A stretch of 64,000 nucleotides of DNA from the NCBI RefSeq assembly GCF_013522725.1, contig NZ_JAAMRF010000004.1:186001-250000 (forward strand), given 5' to 3'. The DNA comes from Stutzerimonas azotifigens. Its GTDB lineage: Bacteria > Pseudomonadota > Gammaproteobacteria > Pseudomonadales > Pseudomonadaceae. The position numbers and the translations under genes are program-made. Under the pieces are notes generated by a model, which searched no databases, was not told where the DNA came from, and saw only the letters and a program-made list of their open reading frames with translations. Positions within the stretch are counted from its first letter, which is position 1. Each line of letters begins with the position of its first letter. Positions 1 through 8,700 of this stretch are shown here, one piece after another.

Positions 1-2
1 TG

Positions 3-797
3 TCGGCGACCTTCATGCGCGACCCGCAGCAGGTCAAGGTCGAGGCATTGCACGACGACCAGCAGATCGAGCAGCGCTTCTACGAAATCGACCCGCAGGA
101 GCGAATGGAAGCCGTCGTGCAACTGCTCAACAGCTATCGCCCCGAGTCCTGCGTGGCGTTCTGCTTCACCAAGCAGCAATGCCAGGACCTGGTCGAGCAC
201 CTGACCGCCGAAGGCATTTCGGCGGCGGCGTTGCACGGCGACCTGGAACAGCGCGACCGCGACCAGGTCCTGGCGATGTTCGCCAACCGCAGCCTCTCGG
301 TGCTGGTGGCGACCGACGTCGCCGCCCGCGGGCTGGATATCGAGACATTGGACATGGTCATCAACGTCGAGCTGGCGCGCGATGCCGAGATCCACGTCCA
401 CCGCGTCGGTCGTACCGGTCGCGCCGGGCACAAGGGCCTGGCCATGAGCCTGGTGGCTCCGGCCGAAGCGCAGCGCGCCCGAGCGATCGAGGAGATGCAA
501 CGCGCGCCGCTGAACTGGCATCCGCTCTCGAGCCTCAAGCCCAAGGCCGGCGAGCCCCTGCAACCGCCCATGAAAACCCTCTGCATCGGTGCCGGGCGCA
601 AGGAAAAGCTGCGCCCCGGCGACATTCTCGGCGCGCTGACCGGCGACGCGGGTATCGCCAGCACGCAGGTCGGCAAGATCGCCCTGTTCGATTACCAGGC
701 CTTCGTCGCGGTAGAGCGCAGCGTGGCCCGCCAGGCGCTCAAGCGACTCAACGAGGGCAAGATCAAGGGCCGCTCGCTCAGGGTGCGCGAACTCTGA
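3..797 (+). CDS. dbpA: ATP-dependent RNA helicase DbpA, C-terminal part (5' truncated by window)
   Basis: This is the distal part of a DEAD-box RNA helicase that acts on 23S rRNA during large-subunit assembly. The open frame runs in from the left edge. Its first residues read SATF, which is helicase motif III (SAT). The helicase C domain follows, with VLVATDVAARGLD (motif V region) and HRVGRTGRAG (motif VI). The last ~75 residues, including GDILGALTGDAGI, form the C-terminal RNA-binding domain that distinguishes DbpA from other DEAD-box helicases. The DEAD motif itself lies outside the window. The ATG at 15 is internal, not the start. The identification is strong because both the helicase core and the DbpA-specific tail are visible. 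Confidence 0.93.
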   Translation, partial: SATFMRDPQQVKVEALHDDQQIEQRFYEIDPQERMEAVVQLLNSYRPESCVAFCFTKQQCQDLVEHLTAEGISAAALHGDLEQRDRDQVLAMFANRSLSVLVATDVAARGLDIETLDMVINVELARDAEIHVHRVGRTGRAGHKGLAMSLVAPAEAQRARAIEEMQRAPLNWHPLSSLKPKAGEPLQPPMKTLCIGAGRKEKLRPGDILGALTGDAGIASTQVGKIALFDYQAFVAVERSVARQALKRLNEGKIKGRSLRVREL

Positions 798-985
798 GCA
801 TTGCCCGATAACATGGCGCTTCAAGCGTTGCCCGCCGTCGCCCGATAACCGGGTGGCGGACAGGCGCGCCGGGGCCGACTCGGTACAAGCCTTGCTTTGC
901 TGAAGATTCTTTCGCCACTCCTGTGACAGGCTGTCATGTGCAGCGTCCAAGATCGGCATTCGCTTCGAAACAGGGCCCGTTCTGC

Positions 986-3175
986 ATGGTTTCACCCTCC
1001 CTTCGCCATTCCTTGCGCCGACTCTGGGCACTGGAGAAATTCGGCTCCAGCCTGCGCGTGTTTATCGCCCTGGCCAGCACCATGGGCCTAGCCTGGTACC
1101 TGGATCACCCAGCACTGGTGATCCCGCTGTTTCTCGGCATCATCGCCAGCGCCTTGGCCGAGACCGACGACAGCTGGCTCGGCCGGCTTACCGCGTTGCT
1201 GGTCACCCTGTTCTGCTTCAGCATCGCCGCCATCGCGGTGGAGCTGCTGTTCCCCTATCCGCTCCTGTTCGCCGCAGGGCTGGCGGCTTCGGCCTTCGCC
1301 CTGGTCATGCTCGGCGCCCTCGGCGAGCGCTACGCGACCATCGCCTCGGCCACGCTGATCCTCTCGGTCTACAGCATGATCTCCGCCGACCAGCGTGGCG
1401 GAGAGAGCCCCGATTTCTGGCGCGATCCCCTGCTGTTGGTCGGCGGCGCGGCCTGGTACGGGCTGCTTTCGGTGCTGTGGAATGCGCTGTTCGCCCACCA
1501 ACCCGTGCAGCAGAGCCTGGCGCGGGTGTACCGGGAGCTGGCGCAGTACATCAAGCTCAAGGCCGCATTGCTCGAGCCGGTGCGGCAGATGGACGTGGAG
1601 GCCGGTCGCCTGGAACTGGCCCGGCAGAACGGCCGAGTGGTCGCCGCCCTCAACACCGCCAAGGAAACCCTGCTCAACCGCCTCGGCCAGGGTCGTCCAG
1701 GCGTCACCATCAGCCGTTACCTGCGCCTGTACTTCCTTGCCCAGGACTTGCACGAGCGGGTCAGCTCGTCCCACTACCCTTATCAGGAACTGGCCGAGGC
1801 GTTCTTCCACAGCGACGTGCTGTTTCGCTGCCAGCGCCTGCTGCGCCTGCAGGCCAGTGCCTGCATCGAGCTGGGCGAAGCCATCCGCCTGCGCCAACCG
1901 TTCCAATACAGCGAGGTCAACGCCCAGGCGATGGCGGACCTCGATGCCTCGCTCGACCACCTGCGTCAGCAGAACAACCCGGCCTGGCGAGGGCTGTTGC
2001 GCTCGCTACGAGCGCTCTCGGGCAACCTCGGCACGGTGCAACGCCAGCTCGCCGGGGCCAGCAACCCGGACACCGTGGAAGGTCAGCAGGACAGCAGCCT
2101 GCTCAACCGTCACCCGCAATCGCTGCGTGATGCCTTTGCCCGTATCCGCCTGCAACTGACGCCCACCTCGCTGCTGTTTCGCCACGCATTGCGCATGTCG
2201 GTCGCGCTGGTCTGCGGCTACGCCGTGCTGCATGCGATCCATCCCGAGCAGGGCTATTGGGTGCTGCTGACCACGGTGTTCGTCTGCCAGCCCAACTACG
2301 GCGCGACCCGGGTCAAGCTGGTCCAGCGGGTGACCGGCACGGTGCTCGGCCTGCTGGCCGGCTGGGCGCTGTTCGACCTGTTTCCCAACCAGCAGGTGCA
2401 GGCCCTGTTCGCCGTGGTGGCCGGGGTGGTGTTCTTCGTCAGCCGCACCACACGCTACACGCTGGCCACCGCCGCCATCACGCTGCTGGTGCTGTTCTGT
2501 TTCAACCAGGTGGGCGACGGGTACGGGCTGATCTGGCCGCGGCTGTTCGATACCCTGCTCGGCAGCCTGATCGCCGCCGCGGCGGTGTTCCTGATCCTGC
2601 CAGACTGGCAGGGGCGCCGACTCAATCAGGTGCTCGCCAATACGCTCAGCTGCAACAGCGACTACCTGCGCCAGATCATGTCGCAATACGACACCGGCAA
2701 GCGCGACGACCTGGCCTACCGCCTGGCACGGCGCAACGCCCACAACGCCGATGCGGCACTCTCGACGACGCTGTCGAACATGCTTCTGGAGCCCGGGCGC
2801 TTTCGCAAGGAAGCCGAGACCGGCTTTCGCTTCCTGATCGTTTCCCACACGCTGCTCAACTACATTTCAGGCCTGGGCGCCCACCGCGAAAGCCTGCCGG
2901 ACGACGCCAGCGACGAACTGCTCGACGGTGCCGCCGAGCGCCTGGCCGCCACCCTCGACGAGCTGGCGCTGGCGCTACGGGAAAACCGCCCGGTGGAGAT
3001 CTACAGCGAAGAGGAGCAGGCACTGGCACAGCGCCTGGAGCAAGCCCCCGAGGACATGGATGACGCCCACCGCCTGGTACAGACCCAACTCGGGCTGATC
3101 TGCCGCCAGCTGGCGCCGCTGCGAAGCATGGCGGTGCACGTCATGAAGCACAGCGCCAAGGCCAACACCGCCTGA
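986..3175 (+). CDS. yccS: YccS/YhfK-type (FUSC family) integral membrane protein
   Basis: This is a 729-residue inner-membrane protein of the YccS/YhfK group in the FUSC (fusaric-acid-resistance-like) superfamily. It has two hydrophobic blocks, at about residues 20-170 and 400-530, separated by a long soluble helical region and followed by a soluble tail. That is the usual duplicated FUSC layout. The substrate is unknown for this group. A GTG at 923 extends the frame by 21 residues, but that stretch is not membrane-like, so I prefer the ATG at 986 (MVSPSLRHSLRR), where homologues typically begin. The ribosome site is weak for both. The stop codon directly abuts the stop of the convergent next gene with no bases between them. 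Family assignment is firm; function is not. Confidence 0.85.
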   Translation: MVSPSLRHSLRRLWALEKFGSSLRVFIALASTMGLAWYLDHPALVIPLFLGIIASALAETDDSWLGRLTALLVTLFCFSIAAIAVELLFPYPLLFAAGLAASAFALVMLGALGERYATIASATLILSVYSMISADQRGGESPDFWRDPLLLVGGAAWYGLLSVLWNALFAHQPVQQSLARVYRELAQYIKLKAALLEPVRQMDVEAGRLELARQNGRVVAALNTAKETLLNRLGQGRPGVTISRYLRLYFLAQDLHERVSSSHYPYQELAEAFFHSDVLFRCQRLLRLQASACIELGEAIRLRQPFQYSEVNAQAMADLDASLDHLRQQNNPAWRGLLRSLRALSGNLGTVQRQLAGASNPDTVEGQQDSSLLNRHPQSLRDAFARIRLQLTPTSLLFRHALRMSVALVCGYAVLHAIHPEQGYWVLLTTVFVCQPNYGATRVKLVQRVTGTVLGLLAGWALFDLFPNQQVQALFAVVAGVVFFVSRTTRYTLATAAITLLVLFCFNQVGDGYGLIWPRLFDTLLGSLIAAAAVFLILPDWQGRRLNQVLANTLSCNSDYLRQIMSQYDTGKRDDLAYRLARRNAHNADAALSTTLSNMLLEPGRFRKEAETGFRFLIVSHTLLNYISGLGAHRESLPDDASDELLDGAAERLAATLDELALALRENRPVEIYSEEEQALAQRLEQAPEDMDDAHRLVQTQLGLICRQLAPLRSMAVHVMKHSAKANTA

Positions 3176-3913
3176 TCAGGGCACCGGCAGGTTGAACTGC
3201 CGGAAAATGTCCCGGTAGCTGCCATCGGCCTGCATCCGGGCGATCTCACGGTCGAACGCCTGGACGATTTCGACGACGTGCGGATGCCCACGGCGGACCA
3301 GCAGCGACAGCCCATTCTCGCTGTATGCGGTGGGCAGCATCTCATACGCCTCGCGGACCAGGCGCAGTTCGTTGCGCAGGTGATGACGCACCACCTGTTC
3401 ATCCTCCAGGGCCAAGTCGATACGCCCGGCGCTGAGCATGCGCGCGGCGCTTACGAAGTCGGCGACCTCGACCTTCTCCAGCTCGGCGTCCTGCTCGAGT
3501 TCAGGCGAATAGGCGTAGCCACGAGCCAATCCGAGGCGATAGGGGCGCAAGCTTCGCGGCCCCTCGTAATCGATCGCGCTGCCATGGCGAGCGACCCAGC
3601 GCAGGCGGTTGGTCAGGTAAGGCTGCGAATAGGCGGCGAATCCCAGCCGTTTCGGGCTGTACCAGGCGCTGGCCAGGTCGTAGTCGCCGCGCACCAGCCC
3701 ATGCATCACCCGGCTCCAGGGCACCTCGACGTACTCGACCTCGTAACCCGCGCGCCGCAACGCGGTGGTCACCAGTTCGACGGCCAACCCGTTGCCGGGC
3801 AAACGCTGGTCGGTATAGGGAGGCCAGGCATTTGCCGCCAGCCGCAGGGGCTCGGCAGGCGCATGGCCCGCCATGAGGAGTATGAGAAACAGCAACCAGG
3901 ACGAGGCGCGCAT
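3176..3913 (-). CDS. Periplasmic solute-binding protein, family 3 (amino-acid type)
   Basis: This 245-residue protein has a signal peptide of about 21 residues (hydrophobic core LLFLILLMAG, cleavage near APA). A family-3 extracellular solute-binding fold follows: LRLAANAWPPYTDQ near the start, the VPWSRVMHGLVRGDYDLASAWY segment, and a C-terminal helix ending FRQFNLP. Such proteins normally feed polar amino acid ABC transporters or act as sensors. No permease or ATPase gene is adjacent, so it is an orphan here; many pseudomonad orphans of this type have no known ligand. The ATG at 3913 is chosen over an upstream TTG at 3916 because GGGA lies at good distance. It converges on yccS with zero spacing. 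Confidence 0.8.
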   Translation of the reverse strand: MRASSWLLFLILLMAGHAPAEPLRLAANAWPPYTDQRLPGNGLAVELVTTALRRAGYEVEYVEVPWSRVMHGLVRGDYDLASAWYSPKRLGFAAYSQPYLTNRLRWVARHGSAIDYEGPRSLRPYRLGLARGYAYSPELEQDAELEKVEVADFVSAARMLSAGRIDLALEDEQVVRHHLRNELRLVREAYEMLPTAYSENGLSLLVRRGHPHVVEIVQAFDREIARMQADGSYRDIFRQFNLPVP

Positions 3914-4059
3914 CAATTTCCCACCGGGGCATGAGGTTGAGTCTTTGACAGCCTAGCGGCTCGCGTCCTCGAGCGGACGTCTGGCGAGCCGCCAAACGGC
4001 GAGGTCACAGCGGGCGAGCTATCCATTACCATGCGCGCCTTCGATGCGAGGGGAAACGA

Positions 4060-5244
4060 GTGCAGACGAGCGATGTGGTGATCATTGGTGCGGGCGCGGC
4101 AGGCCTGATGTGCGCGTTCGTCGCCGCGCGGCGCGGCCGCCGCGTGCTGCTGCTGGACCATGCCAACAAGGCGGGCAAGAAGATTCTGATGTCGGGCGGC
4201 GGCCGCTGCAACTTCACCAATCTGTACACCGAGCCGGCCAACTTTCTATCGGGCAATCCGCACTTCTGCAAGTCGGCGTTGGCGCGCTACACCCAATGGG
4301 ACTTCATCGCGCTGGTGGCCAAGCATGGCGTGCCCTATCACGAGAAGAAGCTCGGCCAGCTGTTCTGCGATAACAAGTCCAGCGACATCCTCGGGATGCT
4401 TCTCGACGAATGCCGCGAAGCGGGGGTGGAACTGCGCCTGGAGACCCACATCCAGCAGATCGAGCGGAGCGAATCGGGCTACCAGCTGCAAACCAGCGCC
4501 GGAGCGGTCACCTGTCAGTCGCTGGTTATCGCCACCGGCGGCCTGTCGATCCCCACGTTGGGCGCCACCGGCTTCGGCTATCAGGTCGCGCGCCAGTTCG
4601 GCCACGACGTGCTGCCGACCCGTGCGGGCCTGGTGCCCTTCACGCTCACCGATCCACAGCTCAAGGCACTGTGCAGCGAGCTGTCCGGAACATCGGTGGA
4701 AGATTGCCTGGTGAGCTGCAATGGCCAGAGCTTTCGCGAGAACATCCTGTTCACCCATCGCGGTCTATCCGGCCCGGCAATCCTGCAGATTTCATCGTTC
4801 TGGCAGCCGGGCGATACGGTCGAGATCAACCTGCTGCCGCACCTGGACCTGCTCGACTGGCTGACCACCCAGCAGCGCGAGCGCCCCAACAGCGAACTGA
4901 AAACCCTGCTCGCCGAGCTGTTCACCAAGAAGATGGCCGGTCTGCTGTCCGAGCAATGGTTCGTCTCCAAACCCGTCAAGCAGTATGTTCCCACCGAGCT
5001 GGAGGCCATCGCCGAGCGGCTTTCATGCTGGTCGCTGGTGCCGTCGGGCACCGAGGGTTACCGCACCGCCGAGGTCACGCTGGGCGGGGTGGACACCCAG
5101 GAGGTCTCGTCCAAGACGATGGAGTCTCGCAAATCGCCGGGGCTGTATTTCATAGGCGAGGTGCTGGATGTGACCGGACACCTGGGGGGCTTCAACTTCC
5201 AGTGGGCCTGGGCTTCGGGCTTCGCCGCCGCTCAGTACGTCTAG
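4060..5244 (+). CDS. YhiN/HI0933-family FAD-dependent oxidoreductase (aminoacetone oxidase-like)
   Basis: This 394-residue flavoprotein belongs to the HI0933/YhiN family. The N-terminus has the dinucleotide-binding motif VVIIGAGAAGLMCAF (residues 4-18). It is followed by GKKILMSGGGRCNFTN, the family signature, and a second glycine-rich stretch, IATGGLSIPTLGATGFGY. The C-terminus ends with GEVLDVTGHLGGFNFQWAWASG, which closes the FAD site. Family members are annotated as aminoacetone oxidase-like proteins or simply as conserved flavoproteins; the reaction is not certain. The start is a GTG at 4060, supported by AGGGG about seven bases upstream. It appears to be a single-gene unit. Downstream is a convergent lipoprotein gene. 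Confidence 0.88.
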   Translation: MQTSDVVIIGAGAAGLMCAFVAARRGRRVLLLDHANKAGKKILMSGGGRCNFTNLYTEPANFLSGNPHFCKSALARYTQWDFIALVAKHGVPYHEKKLGQLFCDNKSSDILGMLLDECREAGVELRLETHIQQIERSESGYQLQTSAGAVTCQSLVIATGGLSIPTLGATGFGYQVARQFGHDVLPTRAGLVPFTLTDPQLKALCSELSGTSVEDCLVSCNGQSFRENILFTHRGLSGPAILQISSFWQPGDTVEINLLPHLDLLDWLTTQQRERPNSELKTLLAELFTKKMAGLLSEQWFVSKPVKQYVPTELEAIAERLSCWSLVPSGTEGYRTAEVTLGGVDTQEVSSKTMESRKSPGLYFIGEVLDVTGHLGGFNFQWAWASGFAAAQYV

Positions 5245-5272
5245 CAGGCCTGCAAGGCGACCTGCCAGAACG

Positions 5273-5458
5273 TCACTCGTTGGCCATGTCCGATGGCGGG
5301 GATGTTTCCCGAGGACCAGCCGGATCGGTAGCGGTGTTCTGAAATTCCTGCTGGTTGTTGTCGTGGTTGTCCATCGACGACTGTTCCTCCTCGTCTGGCG
5401 AGCAACCGACCAACAGCAGCCCAAGCGATGCACAAAGCGCGAGATTGCCCAACTTCAT
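5273..5458 (-). CDS. Small lipoprotein, paralogue of the upstream one
   Basis: This is a 61-residue predicted lipoprotein. The N-terminus is a signal peptide with lipobox LVGC (Cys19), followed by a short acidic, asparagine- and glutamine-rich tail with no recognisable domain. The sequence around the lipobox (LLLVGC-PDE) matches the neighbouring lipoprotein that ends at 5518, so the two are probably tandem paralogues whose mature parts have diverged. A GAGGA ribosome site lies upstream of the ATG at 5458. Function is unknown. It lies 59 bases after the other lipoprotein gene on the same strand and may be co-transcribed with it. Confidence 0.65.
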   Translation of the reverse strand: MKLGNLALCASLGLLLVGCSPDEEEQSSMDNHDNNQQEFQNTATDPAGPRETSPPSDMANE

Positions 5459-5517
5459 GGGGTGTCCTCAGCTAGAAGAATCGGAGGGCCGCAGGGCTGG
5501 CCTGCGGCCCGTCGGCC

Positions 5518-5856
5518 TTATTGACTGGTACCGGTACCAGTGCCAGTGCCAGTGCCAGTGCCAGTCTGCGGGGCTACGCTGTCGGTGCCGCCAGTGCCAC
5601 CGGTATCACCCATGCCGGTACCGCTGCCGGAGCCGGTGCCCAGGCCGCTACCGTTGTCTGCCGGCGCGGTGCCTTCCCCGCCGCCAGTTCCGGTGGCCGG
5701 GTCCATAGTGGTGCCGGTGCCTGCTCCGGTAGCCGGGGTGGCGGGCTGCTCGGTGGTCGCAGGCGGCGGCGTGACTTCACGATCACGGTCTTCATCAGGG
5801 CCGCAGCCGACGAGCAACAGGCCGAGCACGGGGGGCAGTAGATAGGTCAAGCGCAT
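5518..5856 (-). CDS. Gly/Thr-rich lipoprotein with a dipeptide-repeat tail
   Basis: This is a 112-residue predicted lipoprotein. The signal peptide ends in lipobox LVGC (Cys18). The mature part is low-complexity: a Pro/Thr segment, then Gly/Thr/Ser/Asp-rich sequence, finishing in a run of Thr-Gly dipeptides. The dipeptides are encoded by hexamer repeats at about 5526-5565. The start is ATG 5856 rather than the upstream in-frame codon at 5916, because a near-perfect AAGGAGG site sits just before 5856. No domain is recognised, and the likely role is a disordered surface or envelope protein. The hexamer tract could change length without shifting the frame. Confidence 0.65.
   Translation of the reverse strand: MRLTYLLPPVLGLLLVGCGPDEDRDREVTPPPATTEQPATPATGAGTGTTMDPATGTGGGEGTAPADNGSGLGTGSGSGTGMGDTGGTGGTDSVAPQTGTGTGTGTGTGTSQ
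5526..5565. repeat. In-frame hexanucleotide repeats in a lipoprotein gene
   Basis: About six tandem 6-bp units are present: two of the ggtacc type and four of the agtgcc type. They encode the C-terminal Thr-Gly run of the lipoprotein on the minus strand. Because units are 6 bp, slippage would add or remove two residues and keep the frame. Confidence 0.8.
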
Positions 5857-6150
5857 GATTAAACCTCCTTCAGGAATGCCGGCTTTGGGCCAGCTTATTC
5901 TCGAGTCGAAACTCACCCTCTAGTTGACCTTCACATACCCCGAGAGTGCCCCGAGATCGGCAATAGGTGCGTGCCGCAGGCTGCCACGGCGAGATGCCGA
6001 TGACCTGACGAGGGAAGTCCGCGCCACGCGCCGACGAGCAAGGAAGCCGCGAACCGGAAGGCGGCGCACCCGTGAATGCCTGAGGAGGGCATGCGTTCTG
6101 AAAGAGATGGGACTGTGCGATGGGTGCCGGGAGAGAGCGGCAGGACTTTC

Positions 6151-6275
6151 GACCGCTGCCCTCACCCGGCCCTCTCACCGCAGGGAGAGGGGCTTGATCG
6201 GTGACTGCCGCGCGAGATGGCAGGGCTTTTGGTCCGCTGCCCCTCGCCTCGGCCCTCTCCCTCAAGGAAAGGGCT
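6151..6275. repeat. Two tandem copies of a REP-like intergenic palindrome
   Basis: The 425-base gap between the lipoprotein gene start (5856) and the hemerythrin gene end (6282) contains no supported gene. Its right half holds two related copies, about 70 bases apart, that share a core of CAGG-CTTT--CCGCTGCC followed by GGCCCTCTC and an AGGG complement. The first contains the stem CCCTCTC (6170-6176) / GAGAGGG (6185-6191). The structure resembles the repetitive extragenic palindromes common in pseudomonads. I see nothing definite in 5857-6150. Confidence 0.6.
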
Positions 6276-6281
6276 GGGTAG

Positions 6282-6755
6282 CTAGGCCGCCTTGATGGCT
6301 GTCAGTTCCTTTTTCATGCGGGCCTTGAGCTGGTTCATCTGCTCGCCCATTTCTACCAGGCGCGCCTCGTCGAACAGCTCGCGCGCCCGGGGAAACATCT
6401 CCTCTTCCTCTTCCTCGATGTGGTGCTCGAGCAGCTCCTTGCAGACCTTGGCGCGGCCGGAGAACTCGAGGGTCGAGGGATCGGTGGCCTTGAGGTCGGG
6501 GAACACCAGCGAATCCACCGCGCGGTGCTCTTCCTTGGCTTCGTAGTACATCTTCACGTCTTCCTTCTCGCCCGCTTCCTTGTAGGCCGGATAGAGGATC
6601 TGCTCCTCGATCTGCGTGTGCATCGTCAGTTCCATTTCGAGCTTCTGCAGCAATTCGGTACGGGTCTTGACTGCACGCTCGGTCGACTCGGTCAGACGAG
6701 TCAACAGGTCCTTGATGCGTTCATGGTCCTGTAGCAACAGATCGATGGCATTCAT
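6282..6755 (-). CDS. Hemerythrin HHE domain protein
   Basis: This 157-residue, largely helical protein has hemerythrin-like metal ligands: His11 (in QDHERIKDLL), His46 and Glu50 (HTQIEEQILYPAY), His77 (EEHRAVDSL), and His111 with Glu115 (LLEHHIEEE). This pattern binds a di-iron centre and suggests oxygen or reactive-species sensing or storage in the cytoplasm. The frame is open 32 residues further upstream, but ATG 6755 is preceded by GAGGA at eight bases and begins right before the HHE fold. Two other in-frame ATGs (6764, 6770) lie in between. The partner or stress handled is unknown. Usual family length is about 150-190 residues, so this is full length. Confidence 0.85.
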   Translation of the reverse strand: MNAIDLLLQDHERIKDLLTRLTESTERAVKTRTELLQKLEMELTMHTQIEEQILYPAYKEAGEKEDVKMYYEAKEEHRAVDSLVFPDLKATDPSTLEFSGRAKVCKELLEHHIEEEEEEMFPRARELFDEARLVEMGEQMNQLKARMKKELTAIKAA

Positions 6756-6897
6756 TTTCGACATCCTCATCGCTGCGTGCCGACGCCATGCCCGGTGGGA
6801 TGAAACGTCGAACGAGGCAGCTATCACGGTGGGTTCAACTGCCGGGCTCATGGTCCGGCGAGGGGCTGCGGTGCATTTGCCCGCAGCCTCCGTTTTC

Positions 6898-7176
6898 TCA
6901 GGCGTATTCGTAAGTAGGCAGGCCGGTACGGCTCTGGCTCTGCAGGTGTGCGATGGCGGGAGACATGCCGGCTTCCAGCGCGAGGTCGCGGCGAATCGAA
7001 CTGATCACCCATTCCAGTTGTTCGTTCGTCTGCGTCTGGCCCTTGGACAAGGCGCGCTTGATGATGCTGCGATCACCACTTTGCAGGGTGAGCAGCAGTC
7101 CGCCATCCGGGCGTGGGGTGGTGATGACTTCGAACTCGGGAAACGCGGCAGTCAGGGTACGTTGTGCAGGGGTCAT
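6898..7176 (-). CDS. Small conserved protein resembling DUF3509
   Basis: This 92-residue protein has no signal peptide or membrane segment. The pattern (FPEFEVITTPRPDGGLLLTL, then a central SDRSIIKRALSKGQTQT-like helix and WVISSIRRDLALEAG) recalls the pseudomonad-restricted family DUF3509. I assign this from memory of the family's size and shape, so confidence is moderate. GGAG lies nine bases before the ATG. Upstream, 7230-7280 is unusually AT-rich for this genome and could hold its promoter. It is probably a single-gene unit of unknown function. Confidence 0.6.
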   Translation of the reverse strand: MTPAQRTLTAAFPEFEVITTPRPDGGLLLTLQSGDRSIIKRALSKGQTQTNEQLEWVISSIRRDLALEAGMSPAIAHLQSQSRTGLPTYEYA

Positions 7177-7387
7177 TTCTTATTACTCCGGTTATGTGCA
7201 GCTCCCTCCTATAGAGCATCGACCGTGCCAACCGGGTTTCCTATATTTAATCCTTAATAATCAATCAGTTACCAAAACATTGCGCTTTCATTACCGTGCA
7301 AAACGCATGACGCCCACAAAAATCGGCATGCATTCTGCGATGCACCTCACAAAAATCTGCCGATCCGCTGCTGTCCTGCACGTCGCA
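7177..7387. other. Intergenic region with AT-rich promoter-like stretch
   Basis: There is no gene here. Bases 7235-7280 are markedly AT-rich in a 66% GC background and sit upstream of the DUF3509-like gene on the minus strand. This is the most likely promoter area, but I cannot assign exact -35 and -10 boxes. Confidence 0.35.
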
Positions 7388-8008
7388 TCAGGCACGCCAG
7401 ACACTGGCCAGCCAGGGTTGCTGGGCCCGCGGCAGGCCAGACGGCCGGTAATAATGTTCGATCTCCTCGAAGCCGGCCGTCAGGAGCCTTTCGCGCCAGG
7501 CGGGCCAGTCGTACCAGCTGCCGTAGCGCTCGCCGCTCCAGCCTTCCTGGTTGTCGCCCCGCGGGTTCGAGCAGAACAGCACGCCCTCCGGCTTGAGGGT
7601 GCGGTGCAGGCAGCCGAGCACCTGCGCCAGCGCCGCGCTCGGCACATGAAAGAGCACCGCGTTGGCGAAGACTCCGTCGAAGCGTCCAACCGGCAGGTCC
7701 AGCTGCAGCAGGTTCTGATGCCAGACCTCGCAGCCGCTCTCGGCACGCGCCATCTCGACGAAAGGCTCGGCGCCATCGACGCCGACCGCCACATGACCGA
7801 GCGCGGTGAAAGTCTTCAGGTCACGCCCGGGACCGCAGCCGAGATCGAGGATCTGCAAAGGCGAAGGGGCCCGGATATGCCGCAGCAGCGCCGCGATGTT
7901 CTGGCTGACGTCATGGTCGCGAGTGTTCTCGCGAAACGACTCGGCGCTGCCACGGTAGTGGTCCAGTGTCCGTTCAGTGATGGTTTCCAGCTCTTTCGGG
8001 TCGCGCAT
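7388..8008 (-). CDS. Class I SAM-dependent methyltransferase
   Basis: This 206-residue soluble protein has the class I methyltransferase motif I ILDLGCGPGRDLKTF, followed by the acidic loop VAVGVDGAEPF, the motif IV region FDGVFANAVLFHVP, and LKPEGVLFCSNPRG (post-motif). The C-terminal part, WYDWPAWRERLLTAGFEEIEHYYRP, is typical of this small-molecule or protein methyltransferase group. The substrate cannot be told from sequence. The frame is open to 8083, but ATG 8008 has GGAGA about eight bases upstream and begins at MRDPKELE, so I start there. It stands alone on the minus strand. Confidence 0.82.
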   Translation of the reverse strand: MRDPKELETITERTLDHYRGSAESFRENTRDHDVSQNIAALLRHIRAPSPLQILDLGCGPGRDLKTFTALGHVAVGVDGAEPFVEMARAESGCEVWHQNLLQLDLPVGRFDGVFANAVLFHVPSAALAQVLGCLHRTLKPEGVLFCSNPRGDNQEGWSGERYGSWYDWPAWRERLLTAGFEEIEHYYRPSGLPRAQQPWLASVWRA

Positions 8009-8293
8009 CGGCGTTTCTCCAGAGGTCGAAGGTGCGCAGCTTAACCGCCCTGCGCCGAACCAACGAGCCGCTGAACGCCCCACCCCTTCCAGAGGGCTGG
8101 AGCGACCGGCTTAAAGATGAGGGCAACGCCCACACCCAATCACAAAAAAGGACGCCAACGACACCGCGATCTCGCCTGCTCATGAACTTGCTGCCCAGCG
8201 GCTGTCCAACCCAGGAACAGATATGCCACGTGCATGACCTCCCCGCCCTGTGTATACATCGAAGCGTTCGTAGAAGCGTCGAGAAGACCCCTT

Positions 8294-8671
8294 ATGAATC
8301 AGCCGTCGACCAAGATCGTTCTACTCGTCGAAGACGAGCCCCCCATTCTGAACCTGCTATCCGACTACCTGGCCGGAGAAGGCTACGAAGTGCTGGAGGC
8401 TGCCGACGCCGCACGCGCCTTCGAGATCCTCGCCACCAAGCCCAAGCTGGACCTGCTGATCAGCGACTATCGCCTGCCCGGTGGCGTTTCCGGGGTGATG
8501 ATCGCCGAGCCTGCGCTCAAGCTGCGCCCGGACCTGAAGGTGATTTTCATCAGCGGCTACCCGATCGAGATCGTCGAATCCGGCAGTTCCGTCGCGCGCT
8601 CGGCACCGATACTGGCCAAGCCCTTCTCCCTCGACTCGCTGCGCCGCCAGATCACCCAGTTGCTCGCCTAA
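8294..8671 (+). CDS. Stand-alone response-regulator receiver protein
   Basis: This 125-residue protein consists of a single CheY-like receiver domain. The acidic pocket is in VEDE (residues 12-15), the phospho-acceptor Asp58 in LLISDYR, the switch Ser87 in IFISGYP, and the conserved Lys109 in LAKPFSL. There is no output domain, so it must act on a partner such as a histidine kinase or a phosphorelay. The closest look-alikes are receivers that form the tail of hybrid kinases (the CDGVSG/PGGVSG type). No kinase gene is adjacent. The frame extends to 8234, but ATG 8294 begins at the domain boundary. The HAD gene follows 29 bases later. Confidence 0.8.
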   Translation: MNQPSTKIVLLVEDEPPILNLLSDYLAGEGYEVLEAADAARAFEILATKPKLDLLISDYRLPGGVSGVMIAEPALKLRPDLKVIFISGYPIEIVESGSSVARSAPILAKPFSLDSLRRQITQLLA

Positions 8672-8700
8672 TCCTGCCCACCGATTCAAAGGGAGCTCGA

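Noticed and set aside
923..985. GTG start for the YccS-type gene
   Set aside because: The extra 21 residues do not fit the family N-terminus and there is no convincing ribosome site, so ATG 986 was used.
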